Positions 54,018 to 62,644 of a stretch of DNA of 64,000 nucleotides are shown here, in pieces. A program made the position numbers and the translations under genes. Every line of letters begins with the position of its first letter. Within the stretch, counting starts at the first letter, position 1. Source of the stretch: Mesorhizobium ventifaucium (GTDB lineage Bacteria; Pseudomonadota; Alphaproteobacteria; Rhizobiales; Rhizobiaceae); contig NZ_CAKXZS010000034.1 of NCBI RefSeq assembly GCF_935822925.1, forward strand, positions 150,446 to 214,445. The letters are read 5' to 3'. The notes beneath the pieces are model-generated. The model was given only the letters and a program-made list of their open reading frames with translations. It was not told the DNA's origin and did not search any database.

Positions 54018-54251
54018 CTACGAGGCCGAAAACCTCACGCTCACGCCGCGCTGCCGAAAATAAGCCTGCATCAGTTTGCGGCCCGAACGGTTGTTCTGCG
54101 CCAGCCTGGTCGGATCGAACACCGCCTGTTCTATCCCCTCTCGCGCCAGCGCTGCTTTGAGCGCCGCGATATGTGCGTCGATGTCGGCATTGTTCGCCCG
54201 GAGCGACGCATAGATGCTGTCGGTCGCCTCGGCCACGGTCGGCTCGCTCAC
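54018..54251 (-). CDS. Small hypothetical protein
   Basis: The protein has 77 residues from GTG 54251, fixed by AAGGAG at 8 bases upstream; an in-frame ATG at 54290 is less likely. It begins SEPTVAEATDSIYASLRANN and continues with a helical, alanine-rich part (ALKAALAREGIEQAVF) and a basic end (NNRSGRKLMQAYFRQRGVSV). It is short and cytoplasmic. I do not recognise the family; it could be a small regulator or a phage-derived remnant. Confidence 0.65.
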   Translation of the reverse strand: MSEPTVAEATDSIYASLRANNADIDAHIAALKAALAREGIEQAVFDPTRLAQNNRSGRKLMQAYFRQRGVSVRFSAS

Positions 54252-54508
54252 GGATGTACTCCTTTGGCTATTCGGGCGGCGGCTTAGCACAGATCAACGG
54301 CTTCGCCGATACCGATAAGACGGCTAGATTGGCGGCAACAGTGTTCCTTGGGGTCGGTTGTGAATCATAGGTTCCGCCTGAGTCGGAGATCGCAAGCCAT
54401 GTCGACACGAACGAGTGAGGAGGATTGGACGCACACGTTCGAGTATCCGGGCTTGCCTGCCGCGACGCGGGCGGGAGGTGGCTCCGCGCGGGCGTGGCCT
54501 GAGGAAGT

Positions 54509-55585
54509 TCACCTCAAATTGCTCTTCGGAAACAGCACGCGATCGGGTTTTGCATTCATTCGCGCCAGCATTTCCTTGATCAAGCGTGTTTTGGTGCGCC
54601 CCGCTTCCTTCGGCGGCACGAGGTAACGCACGATGGCCTCGAGCCAAGTGTTTTCACTGACGCGAAAATGAACCACGGGATGCTCCTTCACTTCGAGTTC
54701 GTCCACCGGCGTTTGCGACAGGATGTGCTTATAGACCTTCACCTTCTGGCTCATGATGTCGCCGATCTGCTCGTCAACGACCTCTCTCATGGTTTTCGCT
54801 ACGAATTCCAGATCGCTTTCATAAGCGAGCTGGAACTTGATTTCGTTCCAGACATAGGGAAACAGCGGCCAGGAATAGTTGAAGACCGGCGTGTCAAACA
54901 CGGTGGAGTTCGGAAACTTGATGACGCGTCCGCTCGGATGATCGGTCCAAAGATGTTCGCCGCCGAATTCCCATAACGTCGTGTCGAGATAGCTTACATC
55001 AATGACATCGCCATGGGCATCGCCGATGCGAATCCGGTCGCCAACGCGATAAGGCGCCCTGGCCAGAATATAAAGCCACGCGATGAAACTGGAGATCGGC
55101 ATTTGCAGCGCAAAGCCGAGAATCAGCGAAATCAGGCCGAGTGAAACAACCGCAGTGTACCAGTTCACAAACAAGACTGAAATGGCCACGAAGACGATGG
55201 CGACGACGACGACTAATCGAAAAATACGTTGCAAGTTGAAGCGCGAAACACGATTGGGAATTCGGCCAATGAGAAAGACTTCGATAACATTCGCAACGGT
55301 CAGCATAACGAAAATGAGAAGGCCGCCCCTGACGTAGTTCAGCACGCGAACGCGCAAAGGCGCGTCAAGCCATTCTAAGCGCCAATTGATCAGGACTTGG
55401 ATGCCAAAAAGCAGCAAGGCAGCGGCAGCGAAACCAACCGTCCACCAGACGTCTTCCTTGCGAAGGCTGAAGCGGAATTTTTCGGGCTTTTTCGCCTTCT
55501 GTTCCATAGTTTTTGGATCAGCAGTCTGTTGCGCGGCCCGTTCGAGTCGGGAAAGGTTCTCCTGTTCCTTGGCGCGCGGTTCCAT
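54509..55585 (-). CDS. MscS-family mechanosensitive channel
   Basis: The protein has 358 residues from ATG 55585, chosen because GGGAGGTGAACC is directly upstream; longer starts at 55609 and 55666 lack this. After a hydrophilic N-terminus, four membrane helices are visible (WWTVGFAAAALLLFGIQVLI to VVSLGLISLILGFALQMPIS). The pore helix and the MscS core FALQMPISSFIAWLYILARA are followed by RVGDRIRIGDAHGDVIDVSY. The C-terminal domain carries FPNSTVFDTPVFNYSW. It should open on membrane tension. No partner gene adjoins it. Confidence 0.92.
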   Translation of the reverse strand: MEPRAKEQENLSRLERAAQQTADPKTMEQKAKKPEKFRFSLRKEDVWWTVGFAAAALLLFGIQVLINWRLEWLDAPLRVRVLNYVRGGLLIFVMLTVANVIEVFLIGRIPNRVSRFNLQRIFRLVVVVAIVFVAISVLFVNWYTAVVSLGLISLILGFALQMPISSFIAWLYILARAPYRVGDRIRIGDAHGDVIDVSYLDTTLWEFGGEHLWTDHPSGRVIKFPNSTVFDTPVFNYSWPLFPYVWNEIKFQLAYESDLEFVAKTMREVVDEQIGDIMSQKVKVYKHILSQTPVDELEVKEHPVVHFRVSENTWLEAIVRYLVPPKEAGRTKTRLIKEMLARMNAKPDRVLFPKSNLR

Positions 55586-56203
55586 GGGTTCACCTCCCGA
55601 TGTGGCCATCAACACCCAGCCAGTGCCTTCTCGTTCTTCGACGGCGGCATTGCGGCAACGACCCAATGTCAGTCGCTGACTGGCTCCTTGCCGGTCCCCG
55701 AAAGCTGGCCTTCATTCCCGTCCTTGGTGAAATAGGGCGGCAAGCACGTCGCCACCATATTCGGCAAATGCCTTATAGCTCGATCCGAAATTAAGTTGAG
55801 TTTGGTATCAGCAGCTCCCGAGAGCCCACCGGTAGAGATCTCGACTGTTCATCGAGCGGCCGTTGGTTCGAATTCGCTCTTCCGGCGGGATCATGCCGGC
55901 GGATAGCCGCCATCCATTGGATTGCACGGTTGACTCGAGCCCATCACAACGACTGAGCGAACGGCGGGATTCGGGATCGAGCTGGGCGTCGACGAACGGC
56001 TGAGATCAGGCGCAAAGCGGCGGCCATTCGCGGTGGGATAGACATAAGTCGCCTTTGGGTCATGGGCTTGAATTCGGCCGGGGCAAACGAACTTCCGCTT
56101 AAGGTGGACTTTGCCGTTTCTGAAGACGCAGAAGCGCTCGATCCCAAAAGGCAAAATTGCGTGGCAATCGACGGCCAGCGTCAGACGGCCGCGAGCCGCC
56201 CTT
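55586..56203. other. Intergenic region with degraded repeat sequence
   Basis: No intact gene is supported in 618 bases. The middle (about 55950-56090) contains AAAGCGGCGGCCATTCGC and other pieces similar to the dispersed debris found beside other genes here. The start should include the MscS promoter; nothing else is recognisable. Confidence 0.45.
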
Positions 56204-58048
56204 TCACTGCAGTGCGAATTCCGCTGCGTTGTTTCCGAAGGCGCTGGCGCCGTGGTCGGCACGCCCGACCATTTGCCGGAACCCAGCGAAAAGCTCGCGG
56301 CCGAAGCCGAATTCATTGCCGACAAGATCGCTGTCTGCCGCCCGGCGCAACGCGAAATCGCCTGCCGGCACCAGCACTTCCAGCGTTCCGGCGTCGGCGT
56401 CGAGCCTGATGATGTCGCCCTCCTGGATCCTGGCGATCGGCCCGCCCTCGACCGCCTCCGGCGTCACATGGATCGCCGCAGGCACCTTGCCGCTGGCGCC
56501 CGACATGCGCCCGTCGGTGACCAGCGCCACATGCTGGCCGCGATCCTGCAGGACGCCGAGCACGGTGGTCAGTTTGTGCAGCTCCGGCATGCCGTTGGCT
56601 TTCGGACCCTGGAAGCGGATGACGGCGATGAAATCGCCGGTCAACGTGCCGGCCTTGAACGCCTCGTTGAGCCCTTGCTGGCTGTCGAAAACCTTGGCCG
56701 GCGCCTCGATGATGCGCCGTTCCGGTTTCACCGCCGATGTCTTGATGACGGCGTGGCCGAGATTGCCTGACAGCATCTTCAATCCGCCCGTTGGCTGGAA
56801 CGCCTTCTTGAACGGCGCCAGCACCTTCTCGTCGCCGCTTTCGCGGGGCGAGTCCTCGCGCACCACGCCGCCATCGGCGCCGAGCTTGGCCTCGACCGCA
56901 TAAGGCCGCAGCCCTTCGCCCCAAACCGTCTGGACGTCCTCGTGCAATATTCCCTCGTCGAGCAGTTCGCGGATCAGGAAGCCGAGCCCGCCGGCTGCGT
57001 GGAAATGGTTCACGTCGGCAAGGCCGTTCGGATAGACCCGCGCCAGCAGCGGCACGGCTTCCGAAAGATCCGAAATATCCTGCCAGGTAATGGCGATGCC
57101 GGCCGCGGCGGCCATGGCGACCAGGTGGATGGTGTGATTGGTCGATCCGCCGGTGGCGTGCAGGCCGACGATGCCGTTGACGATCGAGCGCTCGTCGATC
57201 ATCCGGCCGACCGGCGTGTAGGCGTTGCCGAGCGCGGTGATCGCCAGCGCCTGCTTTGTCGCCTCCCGGGTCAGCGCGTCGCGCAACGGCGTGCCAGGGT
57301 TGACGAAGGAGGCGCCTGGCGTGTGCAGGCCCATGATCTCCATCAGCATCTGGTTGGAGTTCGCCGTGCCGTAGAAGGTGCAGGTTCCCGGCCCGTGATA
57401 GGATTTGGACTCGGCCTCGAGCAGCTCGGCCCGTCCTGCCTTGCCTTCGGCATAGAGCTGGCGGACCTTGGCTTTCTCGTCATTGGGCAGGCCCGTCGTC
57501 ATCGGCCCGGCCGGGATGAACACCGCCGGCAGATGGCCGAAGGTCAGGGCCGCGATCACCAGCCCAGGCACGATCTTGTCGCAGACGCCGAGATAGACGG
57601 CCGCGTCGAACATGTTGTGCGACAGGCCGATCGCCGCCGCCATGGCGATGACGTCGCGCGAGAACAGCGACAGCTCCATACCGGGCTGGCCCTGCGTGAC
57701 GCCGTCGCACATCGCCGGGACGCCGCCGGCGACCTGGGCAATGCCGCCGGCCTCGCGCGCCGCGTCCTTGATCAGCGCCGGATATGTCTCAAAAGGCTGA
57801 TGCGCCGACAGCATGTCGTTATAGGAGGTGATGATGCCGAGGTTCGGCACGCGGTCGCCGCCAAGTGCCAGCTTTTCCGAAGGGCTGCACACGGCAAAGC
57901 CATGGGCGAGGTTGCCGCACGACAGCACGGCCCGGTTGGCGGTGCGGTTCGAGGCCTCGGCGATGCGGCCGAGATAGGCTTCGCGGCCCGGTCTGGAGCG
58001 CTGGCGGATGCGCTCGGTGATGGCTTCGATGTCGCGTCTCGCGGTCAT
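56204..58048 (-). CDS. edd: 6-phosphogluconate dehydratase
   Basis: The 614-residue protein is the first dedicated enzyme of the Entner-Doudoroff route, dehydrating 6-phosphogluconate to 2-keto-3-deoxy-6-phosphogluconate. It starts at ATG 58048 and belongs to the IlvD/Edd family with an Fe-S cluster; its ligands can be seen in MCDGVTQGQPGMELSLFSRD, in GVCDKIVPG and in GPGTCTFYGTANSNQM. Late blocks VTDGRMSGASGKVPAAIHVT and RIQEGDIIRLD complete the family pattern. It ends the zwf-pgl-edd operon, separated from pgl by 72 bases. The aldolase eda is not in the window. Confidence 0.96.
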   Translation of the reverse strand: MTARRDIEAITERIRQRSRPGREAYLGRIAEASNRTANRAVLSCGNLAHGFAVCSPSEKLALGGDRVPNLGIITSYNDMLSAHQPFETYPALIKDAAREAGGIAQVAGGVPAMCDGVTQGQPGMELSLFSRDVIAMAAAIGLSHNMFDAAVYLGVCDKIVPGLVIAALTFGHLPAVFIPAGPMTTGLPNDEKAKVRQLYAEGKAGRAELLEAESKSYHGPGTCTFYGTANSNQMLMEIMGLHTPGASFVNPGTPLRDALTREATKQALAITALGNAYTPVGRMIDERSIVNGIVGLHATGGSTNHTIHLVAMAAAAGIAITWQDISDLSEAVPLLARVYPNGLADVNHFHAAGGLGFLIRELLDEGILHEDVQTVWGEGLRPYAVEAKLGADGGVVREDSPRESGDEKVLAPFKKAFQPTGGLKMLSGNLGHAVIKTSAVKPERRIIEAPAKVFDSQQGLNEAFKAGTLTGDFIAVIRFQGPKANGMPELHKLTTVLGVLQDRGQHVALVTDGRMSGASGKVPAAIHVTPEAVEGGPIARIQEGDIIRLDADAGTLEVLVPAGDFALRRAADSDLVGNEFGFGRELFAGFRQMVGRADHGASAFGNNAAEFALQ

Positions 58049-58120
58049 GGCGTCGGTCCTTTCGAACGAGGTCTCGGGGACACGGTCCGGCTATCCGCCG
58101 GGACCCCTTAGCAAGTTGAA

Positions 58121-58837
58121 TCAGGGTGCCCAGAAAACCTCTACGGGCCTCTCGGCTGCGTCGAGCACGGCGCGAATGGGCTTTCGCAGTTCCGATGCCA
58201 TCGCGCTTTCGAATGCCTTGCGCTTGTCCTCGCCCTCGATGTGCAGTGCGAGGAAGCCGGCCCTGACGATCCGCGCCAGCGACAGCGTCAGCCGCGGCTC
58301 GCCGGCGCTTGCCGCGTGAACCGGGAGCACGACTTTTGCCGAGGACGGGTCGAGCAGTTTTTCCAGATTGTCGGCGTCAGGAAAAAATGACGCGGTATGG
58401 CCGTCGGTTCCCATGCCAAGCACAACCACATCGAGCGGCCAGGGCAGCGACCGCAACATCCTGCTGTCGGCCTCCGACATGTCCTCGATACTTGCTGCCT
58501 CCTGGTAGAGCGGCACGAAACGCGCGGCTGCGGCCGCGTTTTGCAAAAGATTGGCAGCGACCAGCCCGGCATTGGAGCGCGGAGAGGAGGCCGGCACGCA
58601 ACGCTCGTCGACCAGCGTCACCGTGACCTTGTTCCAGGCGATCGGAATACTCGAAAGCGATGCGAAAAATTTCGCCGGCGTCGTGCCGCCGGAAACGGCG
58701 AGCAATGCCGTGCCGCGCTCAGCGATTGCATTGGTCAGGCGGCCTGCGACGTGCCCGGCAAGTGCTGCCGCCAGGTCCTGGCGTTCGGCAAACGCGTGCC
58801 AGCTATAGGCGGCGCTGTTCAATTGCTCTCGTGCCAT
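58121..58837 (-). CDS. pgl: 6-phosphogluconolactonase
   Basis: The protein has 238 residues from ATG 58837, which overlaps the zwf stop by 19 bases; a longer frame to 58960 is not used. It hydrolyses 6-phosphogluconolactone. Family blocks are LAVSGGTTPAKFFASL, VTLVDERCVPASSPRSN and VVLGMGTDGHTASFFPDA, and LTLSLARIVRAGFLALHI. The Asp-Glu-Arg and Gly-x-Asp-Gly-His motifs give the active site. It is the middle gene of the operon and translationally coupled to zwf. Confidence 0.95.
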   Translation of the reverse strand: MAREQLNSAAYSWHAFAERQDLAAALAGHVAGRLTNAIAERGTALLAVSGGTTPAKFFASLSSIPIAWNKVTVTLVDERCVPASSPRSNAGLVAANLLQNAAAAARFVPLYQEAASIEDMSEADSRMLRSLPWPLDVVVLGMGTDGHTASFFPDADNLEKLLDPSSAKVVLPVHAASAGEPRLTLSLARIVRAGFLALHIEGEDKRKAFESAMASELRKPIRAVLDAAERPVEVFWAP

Positions 58838-60288
58838 GTCCGCCCGTCGCGTTCGATAAGCGCAATCGAAGCCGAGGGGCCCCATGTGCCGGCCGTATAG
58901 CCCTGCGCCTCTTGCCTGGCGCTTTCCCATGCGTCCTGGATCGGGTCGATCCACTTCCACGCTGCCTCGACCTCGTCGCGGCGCATGAACAGCGTCTGGT
59001 TGCCACGGATGACGTCCATGATCAGCCGCTCATAGGCATCGGGCGCGCGGCCGTCGAAGGATTGCGCGAAGCTCATGTCGAGCGGGATCTGGCGCAGCCG
59101 CATGCCGCCAGGCCCCGGATCCTTGATCATGATGAACTGCTTGACGCCTTCGTCGGGCTGCAGCCTGATGACCAGCTGGTTTGCCGAGATCGGCCCGGCG
59201 CTGTCGCCGAAGATCGAATGCGGGATCGGCTTGAATTCGATGACGATCTCCGAAACGCGTGTCGCCAGCCGTTTGCCCGTCCTGAGGTAGAACGGCACGC
59301 CCGCCCAGCGCCAGTTGCCGATTTCGGCCTTGAGCGCAACGAAGGTCTCGGTGTTGCTGTTCTTGCCGAGCTCCTCGACATAACCTTTCACCGGCCCGCC
59401 GGCCGAGGCCCCGGCACGGTACTGGCCGCGTACCGTGTGCTTGGGCGCTTCGTTGCCGTTGATGCGTTTCAGCCCGCGCAACACCTTTAGCTTTTCGTCG
59501 CGCACGGCATCGGCGTCCATCGACGACGGCGCCTCCATGGCGACGAGGCAGAGAAGCTGCAGCATGTGGTTCTGCACCATGTCGCGCAGCGCACCGGCCT
59601 TGTCGTAGTAGGTGACGCGGTCTTCGAGGCCGACGGTCTCGGCCACGGTGATCTGCACATGGTCGACATTGGCGGAATTCCACAGCGGCTCGTAGAGCGC
59701 ATTGGCAAAGCGCAGCGCCATCAGGTTCTGCACCGTCTCCTTGCCGAGATAGTGATCGATGCGGAAAATCTGGCTTTCATGGAAATCGTCGCCGACCAGA
59801 TCGTTGAGCTCGCGCGCCGAGGCGAGATCGCGCCCGATCGGCTTCTCCAGCACGATGCGCGAGTTCGGCGTGATCAGCCCGTTCTCTTTCAGCTTGTGCG
59901 AGATTTCGCCGAACAGCGCCGGCGCGACCGCCAGGTAGAAGGCGCGGATGCATTCGCTGTCGCCGATCGCCTTCTTCAATTTGTCGAAGCCCGCGCCGGT
60001 GGTTGCGTCGGCCGAGACGTAGGAAAGCCGGGCAAGGAACGTCTTCAGCTCCGTGGCGTCGATATCGGCCGGCTTCACATGGTCGGAAATCGCTTGCCTG
60101 GCGAACGCCTGGAATTCCTCGTCGGTCATTCTCGAGCGCGAGGTGCCGATGATGCGCGTCGGTTCGGAAAACTGACGGCCCCGCTGGCGATGGTAGAGCG
60201 ACGGCAAAAGCTTGCGTTCCGACAGATCGCCGGTGCCGCCGAAAATGATGAAGTCGAAAGGGTCGACGGGAATGATCTGGCTGGTCAT
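58819..60288 (-). CDS. zwf: Glucose-6-phosphate 1-dehydrogenase
   Basis: The protein has 489 residues from ATG 60288, where a proper N-terminus begins; the open frame runs further upstream but contains no sensible protein. NADP site: IIFGGTGDLSERKLLPSLY. Catalytic region: RIDHYLGKETVQNLMALRFA, with His and Lys in place. A later block, PFYLRTGKRLATRVSEIVIEF, completes the pattern. It oxidises glucose-6-phosphate with NADP+ (or NAD+) to the lactone that Pgl and Edd then process. It is the first gene of the operon; a candidate operator lies 47 bases upstream. Confidence 0.97.
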   Translation of the reverse strand: MTSQIIPVDPFDFIIFGGTGDLSERKLLPSLYHRQRGRQFSEPTRIIGTSRSRMTDEEFQAFARQAISDHVKPADIDATELKTFLARLSYVSADATTGAGFDKLKKAIGDSECIRAFYLAVAPALFGEISHKLKENGLITPNSRIVLEKPIGRDLASARELNDLVGDDFHESQIFRIDHYLGKETVQNLMALRFANALYEPLWNSANVDHVQITVAETVGLEDRVTYYDKAGALRDMVQNHMLQLLCLVAMEAPSSMDADAVRDEKLKVLRGLKRINGNEAPKHTVRGQYRAGASAGGPVKGYVEELGKNSNTETFVALKAEIGNWRWAGVPFYLRTGKRLATRVSEIVIEFKPIPHSIFGDSAGPISANQLVIRLQPDEGVKQFIMIKDPGPGGMRLRQIPLDMSFAQSFDGRAPDAYERLIMDVIRGNQTLFMRRDEVEAAWKWIDPIQDAWESARQEAQGYTAGTWGPSASIALIERDGRTWHESN

Positions 60289-60334
60289 TGGTCTGTCCGC
60301 TCTGACGCCGCTCGCTGTGTAGCGATTGATATAA

Positions 60335-60349
60335 TCTAATCGATTTAGA
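60335..60349. promoter_or_regulatory. Candidate operator in the zwf promoter
   Basis: TCTAA at 60335-60339 and TTAGA at 60345-60349 form an inverted pair around TCGAT, in the only AT-rich stretch upstream of zwf (TGATATAATCTAATCGATTT). The position 47 bases before the start codon suits a repressor site for sugar-responsive control of the operon. Its identity is unproven and no regulator is encoded next to it. Confidence 0.4.
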
Positions 60350-60579
60350 CTTTCCAGTGACACGGCGTCACATCCCAAGGCCAATCGGGTGATGGCCGAT
60401 TGTTCTGAGGTGTGCCTTGACACTGGCGCAACCCGGACGCTTGTCGGCGAGGTGGTTCCGGGAGGCCTTCGCAGATGCAGCATAGAGCGGGATCGAAGCG
60501 AAAGCCAAAGGAGAAATCGAGAGTATATTGATCTTTCGGCGGCCATTGCCGGAGGCTGCCGGAGCAGTCATCTTCAATC

Positions 60580-61341
60580 ATGAGTGAGAAATCCATGCGC
60601 CTGGAAAACAAAGTTGCCATCATCACCGGTGCCGCGTCAGGCTTCGGCGAGGGTATGGCCAAGCGTTTTGCCGAGGAGGGCGCCAAGGTCGTTGTCGCCG
60701 ACCTCAACGCCAAGGGCGCCGAACGCGTCGCCAACGAGATCGGCCGGGCGGCGATCTGGACCCAGACGGACGTCTCGACCCGTTCCGAGTTCGACGAGAT
60801 GGTCTATGCCGCAAAGAGTGCCTTTGGCCGCATCGACATTATGGTCAACAATGCCGGCTACACCCATCGCAACGGCGATATGCTCGAGATCGACGAGACG
60901 ACCTTCGATCTGATCACGGCCGTCAACATGAAGGCGATCTACCACGCCGCTCTGGCGGTCGTGCCGGTGATGGATAGGCAAGGCGGCGGCGTCATCCTGA
61001 CCACGGCTTCGACCGCCGGCATCAGGCCGCGGCCCGGCCTCACCTGGTACAATGCGTCGAAGGGCTGGGCAATCACCGCGACCAAATCCATGGCGGTGGA
61101 ACTCGCGCCGAAGAACATCCGCGTCAACTGCCTGTGCCCGGTCGCCGGCGAGACCGGCATGCTGGAAAAATTCATGGGCGCGGACACACCCGAAATCCGC
61201 GAGAAATTTCGCGCGTCGATCCCGCTTGGCCGGCTTTCGACGCCGCTCGACATAGCCAACGCGGCGCTCTGGCTGGCTTCGGACGAGGCGGCCTTTGTCA
61301 CTGGCGTGGCGCTGGAGGTCGACGGCGGACGATGCATCTGA
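60580..61341 (+). CDS. Short-chain dehydrogenase/reductase
   Basis: The protein has 253 residues from ATG 60580; ATG 60595 (MRLENKVAIITG) is also possible. Motifs: TGAASGFG for the cofactor, NNAGYTH, Ser in TTASTAGIR, YNASKGWAI with Tyr/Lys near 160, and VDGG at the end. The Asp in VVVADLNAKG after strand 2 points to NAD(H) preference. It is divergent from zwf with its own promoter. The substrate is unknown. Confidence 0.92.
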   Translation: MSEKSMRLENKVAIITGAASGFGEGMAKRFAEEGAKVVVADLNAKGAERVANEIGRAAIWTQTDVSTRSEFDEMVYAAKSAFGRIDIMVNNAGYTHRNGDMLEIDETTFDLITAVNMKAIYHAALAVVPVMDRQGGGVILTTASTAGIRPRPGLTWYNASKGWAITATKSMAVELAPKNIRVNCLCPVAGETGMLEKFMGADTPEIREKFRASIPLGRLSTPLDIANAALWLASDEAAFVTGVALEVDGGRCI

Positions 61342-61452
61342 GCTGTCCGGCCCTGTCGGCTTCAAGTTTGACTTGACCGTCCCTCGCGCCCGGGCGGCTG
61401 ATTGCGGCAGCCAAATGAGCCGTGGGCAACGTCAAAGAATGGCCTGACCAAT

Positions 61453-61596
61453 CCTAAAGCGCGTCGCGTCTGAATGGACTCATGCGACGCGCTTTAGGTT
61501 CTTGTGTTTATGCATGTCGTTGTCGCAAAACCGCTGCGCACCCTCGGGTCAGGGCCTTGGGTCAGGCCCGAGGGCATGCTTTTGCACGACATGCAT
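61453..61596. repeat. RIME-like element: two palindromes in tandem
   Basis: The first palindrome has 15-bp perfect arms at 61453-61467 and 61484-61498 (CCTAAAGCGCGTCGC and its complement). The second has 11-bp arms at 61510-61520 and 61586-61596 (ATGCATGTCGT) around an inner hairpin with CCCTCGGG / GCCCGAGGG. The layout is typical of composite intergenic elements that I recall from Mesorhizobium genomes. It fills the gap between the convergent SDR and SH3 genes. Confidence 0.85.
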
Positions 61597-62432
61597 TAGG
61601 CGCCGGTCTTGACGAAGCTCTTGTAGATCCAGCCGCGTTTGCCGTTGTAGACGATCTGGCACCATTTCTTGCAGCCCATCACCTGAACCGAGGTCTTGGC
61701 TGGAATGGTGACGATGGCGGCCGCACTGTTCTTTGGACCGGTGCGCATGGTGACGCCCCTGAGGATGCGTCCGGTATCTGCCGCGCCTGCTTGCTTGGCC
61801 TCGACCTTGGCCTGGGCGCCATCCTTCTGCGTCTCGGCCGGCAGCGGATTCGGGGTCGGGATGGCGGCGGTTGGCGCACCGTCCGTCGCCGTCCTGGTGG
61901 GAGCTGCGACCTTGGCAATCAATGCTGCCACTTTGGTTTTCGCTGCCGGATCGGCGAATGTCGCCGCAGCGGACGGCCTGTCTGCTTTTTCAGCCTGGCC
62001 CGCCACCTGGCCGGATGCGGTCTTCGGTGCCGATCCTGTCCAGCGAGGGTCATTGGGCGCCAGCGCCGCTATCTCGGCCTTCGCTGCAACCACTGCGGGC
62101 GAAATCGCATCGGTCTTGCTCGCAGCCTGCTGCGCCGCGGCTACCCTCGACGCCGCAGCCGGCACGATCCTTGTCGTTTTCACCGGAATGCTGGAAACGA
62201 TCTGCTCGGGACTGGCGACCGCTTGTCTCTCGCTGGCCGGCAATGCCAGCCATAGCGCCACTGCGGCCACGCCAAGCAGCGCTGCTGTGCCAAACGCGGC
62301 GATGACCAGATGCAGGTTCGACCGGATTTGCCGCCAGAACCTGGGCTGCATGTCGTAACCAAACTGCATCGCAAAGCGCCGTCGTTCCGGCGCGCCGAAA
62401 CTGAAGGGCTCTCTCACTCTTGCAACCTCCAT
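61596..62432 (-). CDS. Membrane-anchored SH3-domain protein
   Basis: The protein has 278 residues from ATG 62432 (AAGAAGG upstream). A cytoplasmic N-terminus of about 45 residues precedes one transmembrane helix (LVIAAFGTAALLGVAAVALWL); a long Ala/Pro/Lys-rich linker follows, and then a bacterial SH3 domain at the end (RGVTMRTGPKNSAAAIVTIP and VMGCKKWCQIVYNGKRGWIY). The SH3b domain faces the periplasm and probably binds peptidoglycan. Its final codons overlap the palindromic element by one base. Confidence 0.86.
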   Translation of the reverse strand: MEVARVREPFSFGAPERRRFAMQFGYDMQPRFWRQIRSNLHLVIAAFGTAALLGVAAVALWLALPASERQAVASPEQIVSSIPVKTTRIVPAAASRVAAAQQAASKTDAISPAVVAAKAEIAALAPNDPRWTGSAPKTASGQVAGQAEKADRPSAAATFADPAAKTKVAALIAKVAAPTRTATDGAPTAAIPTPNPLPAETQKDGAQAKVEAKQAGAADTGRILRGVTMRTGPKNSAAAIVTIPAKTSVQVMGCKKWCQIVYNGKRGWIYKSFVKTGA

Positions 62433-62644
62433 TTGCGGGCCAACCTTCTTACGACCTGTGCCGGGCAACCGGCATCTGGTCGGCATCGGTCCCAATCCAA
62501 CGCGGGCAGGCCCGCAAAATCCCCTTCGACTGCCCAGAACCGGCATCCTTTGCCGGCGATTGTGGCATCACTGCGCCCTTGCCGGCCGGATTCTGCACCT
62601 TTACGATCGATTCTGCAACTTGCAAGGGATTTTGCAACCTGTGG

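Noticed and set aside
56942..58111. Long open frame opposite edd (plus strand, 389 codons)
   Set aside because: It is an antisense shadow of edd: the composition is His/Arg/Asp-rich in the pattern produced by GC-rich codons read backwards, and no domain is visible.
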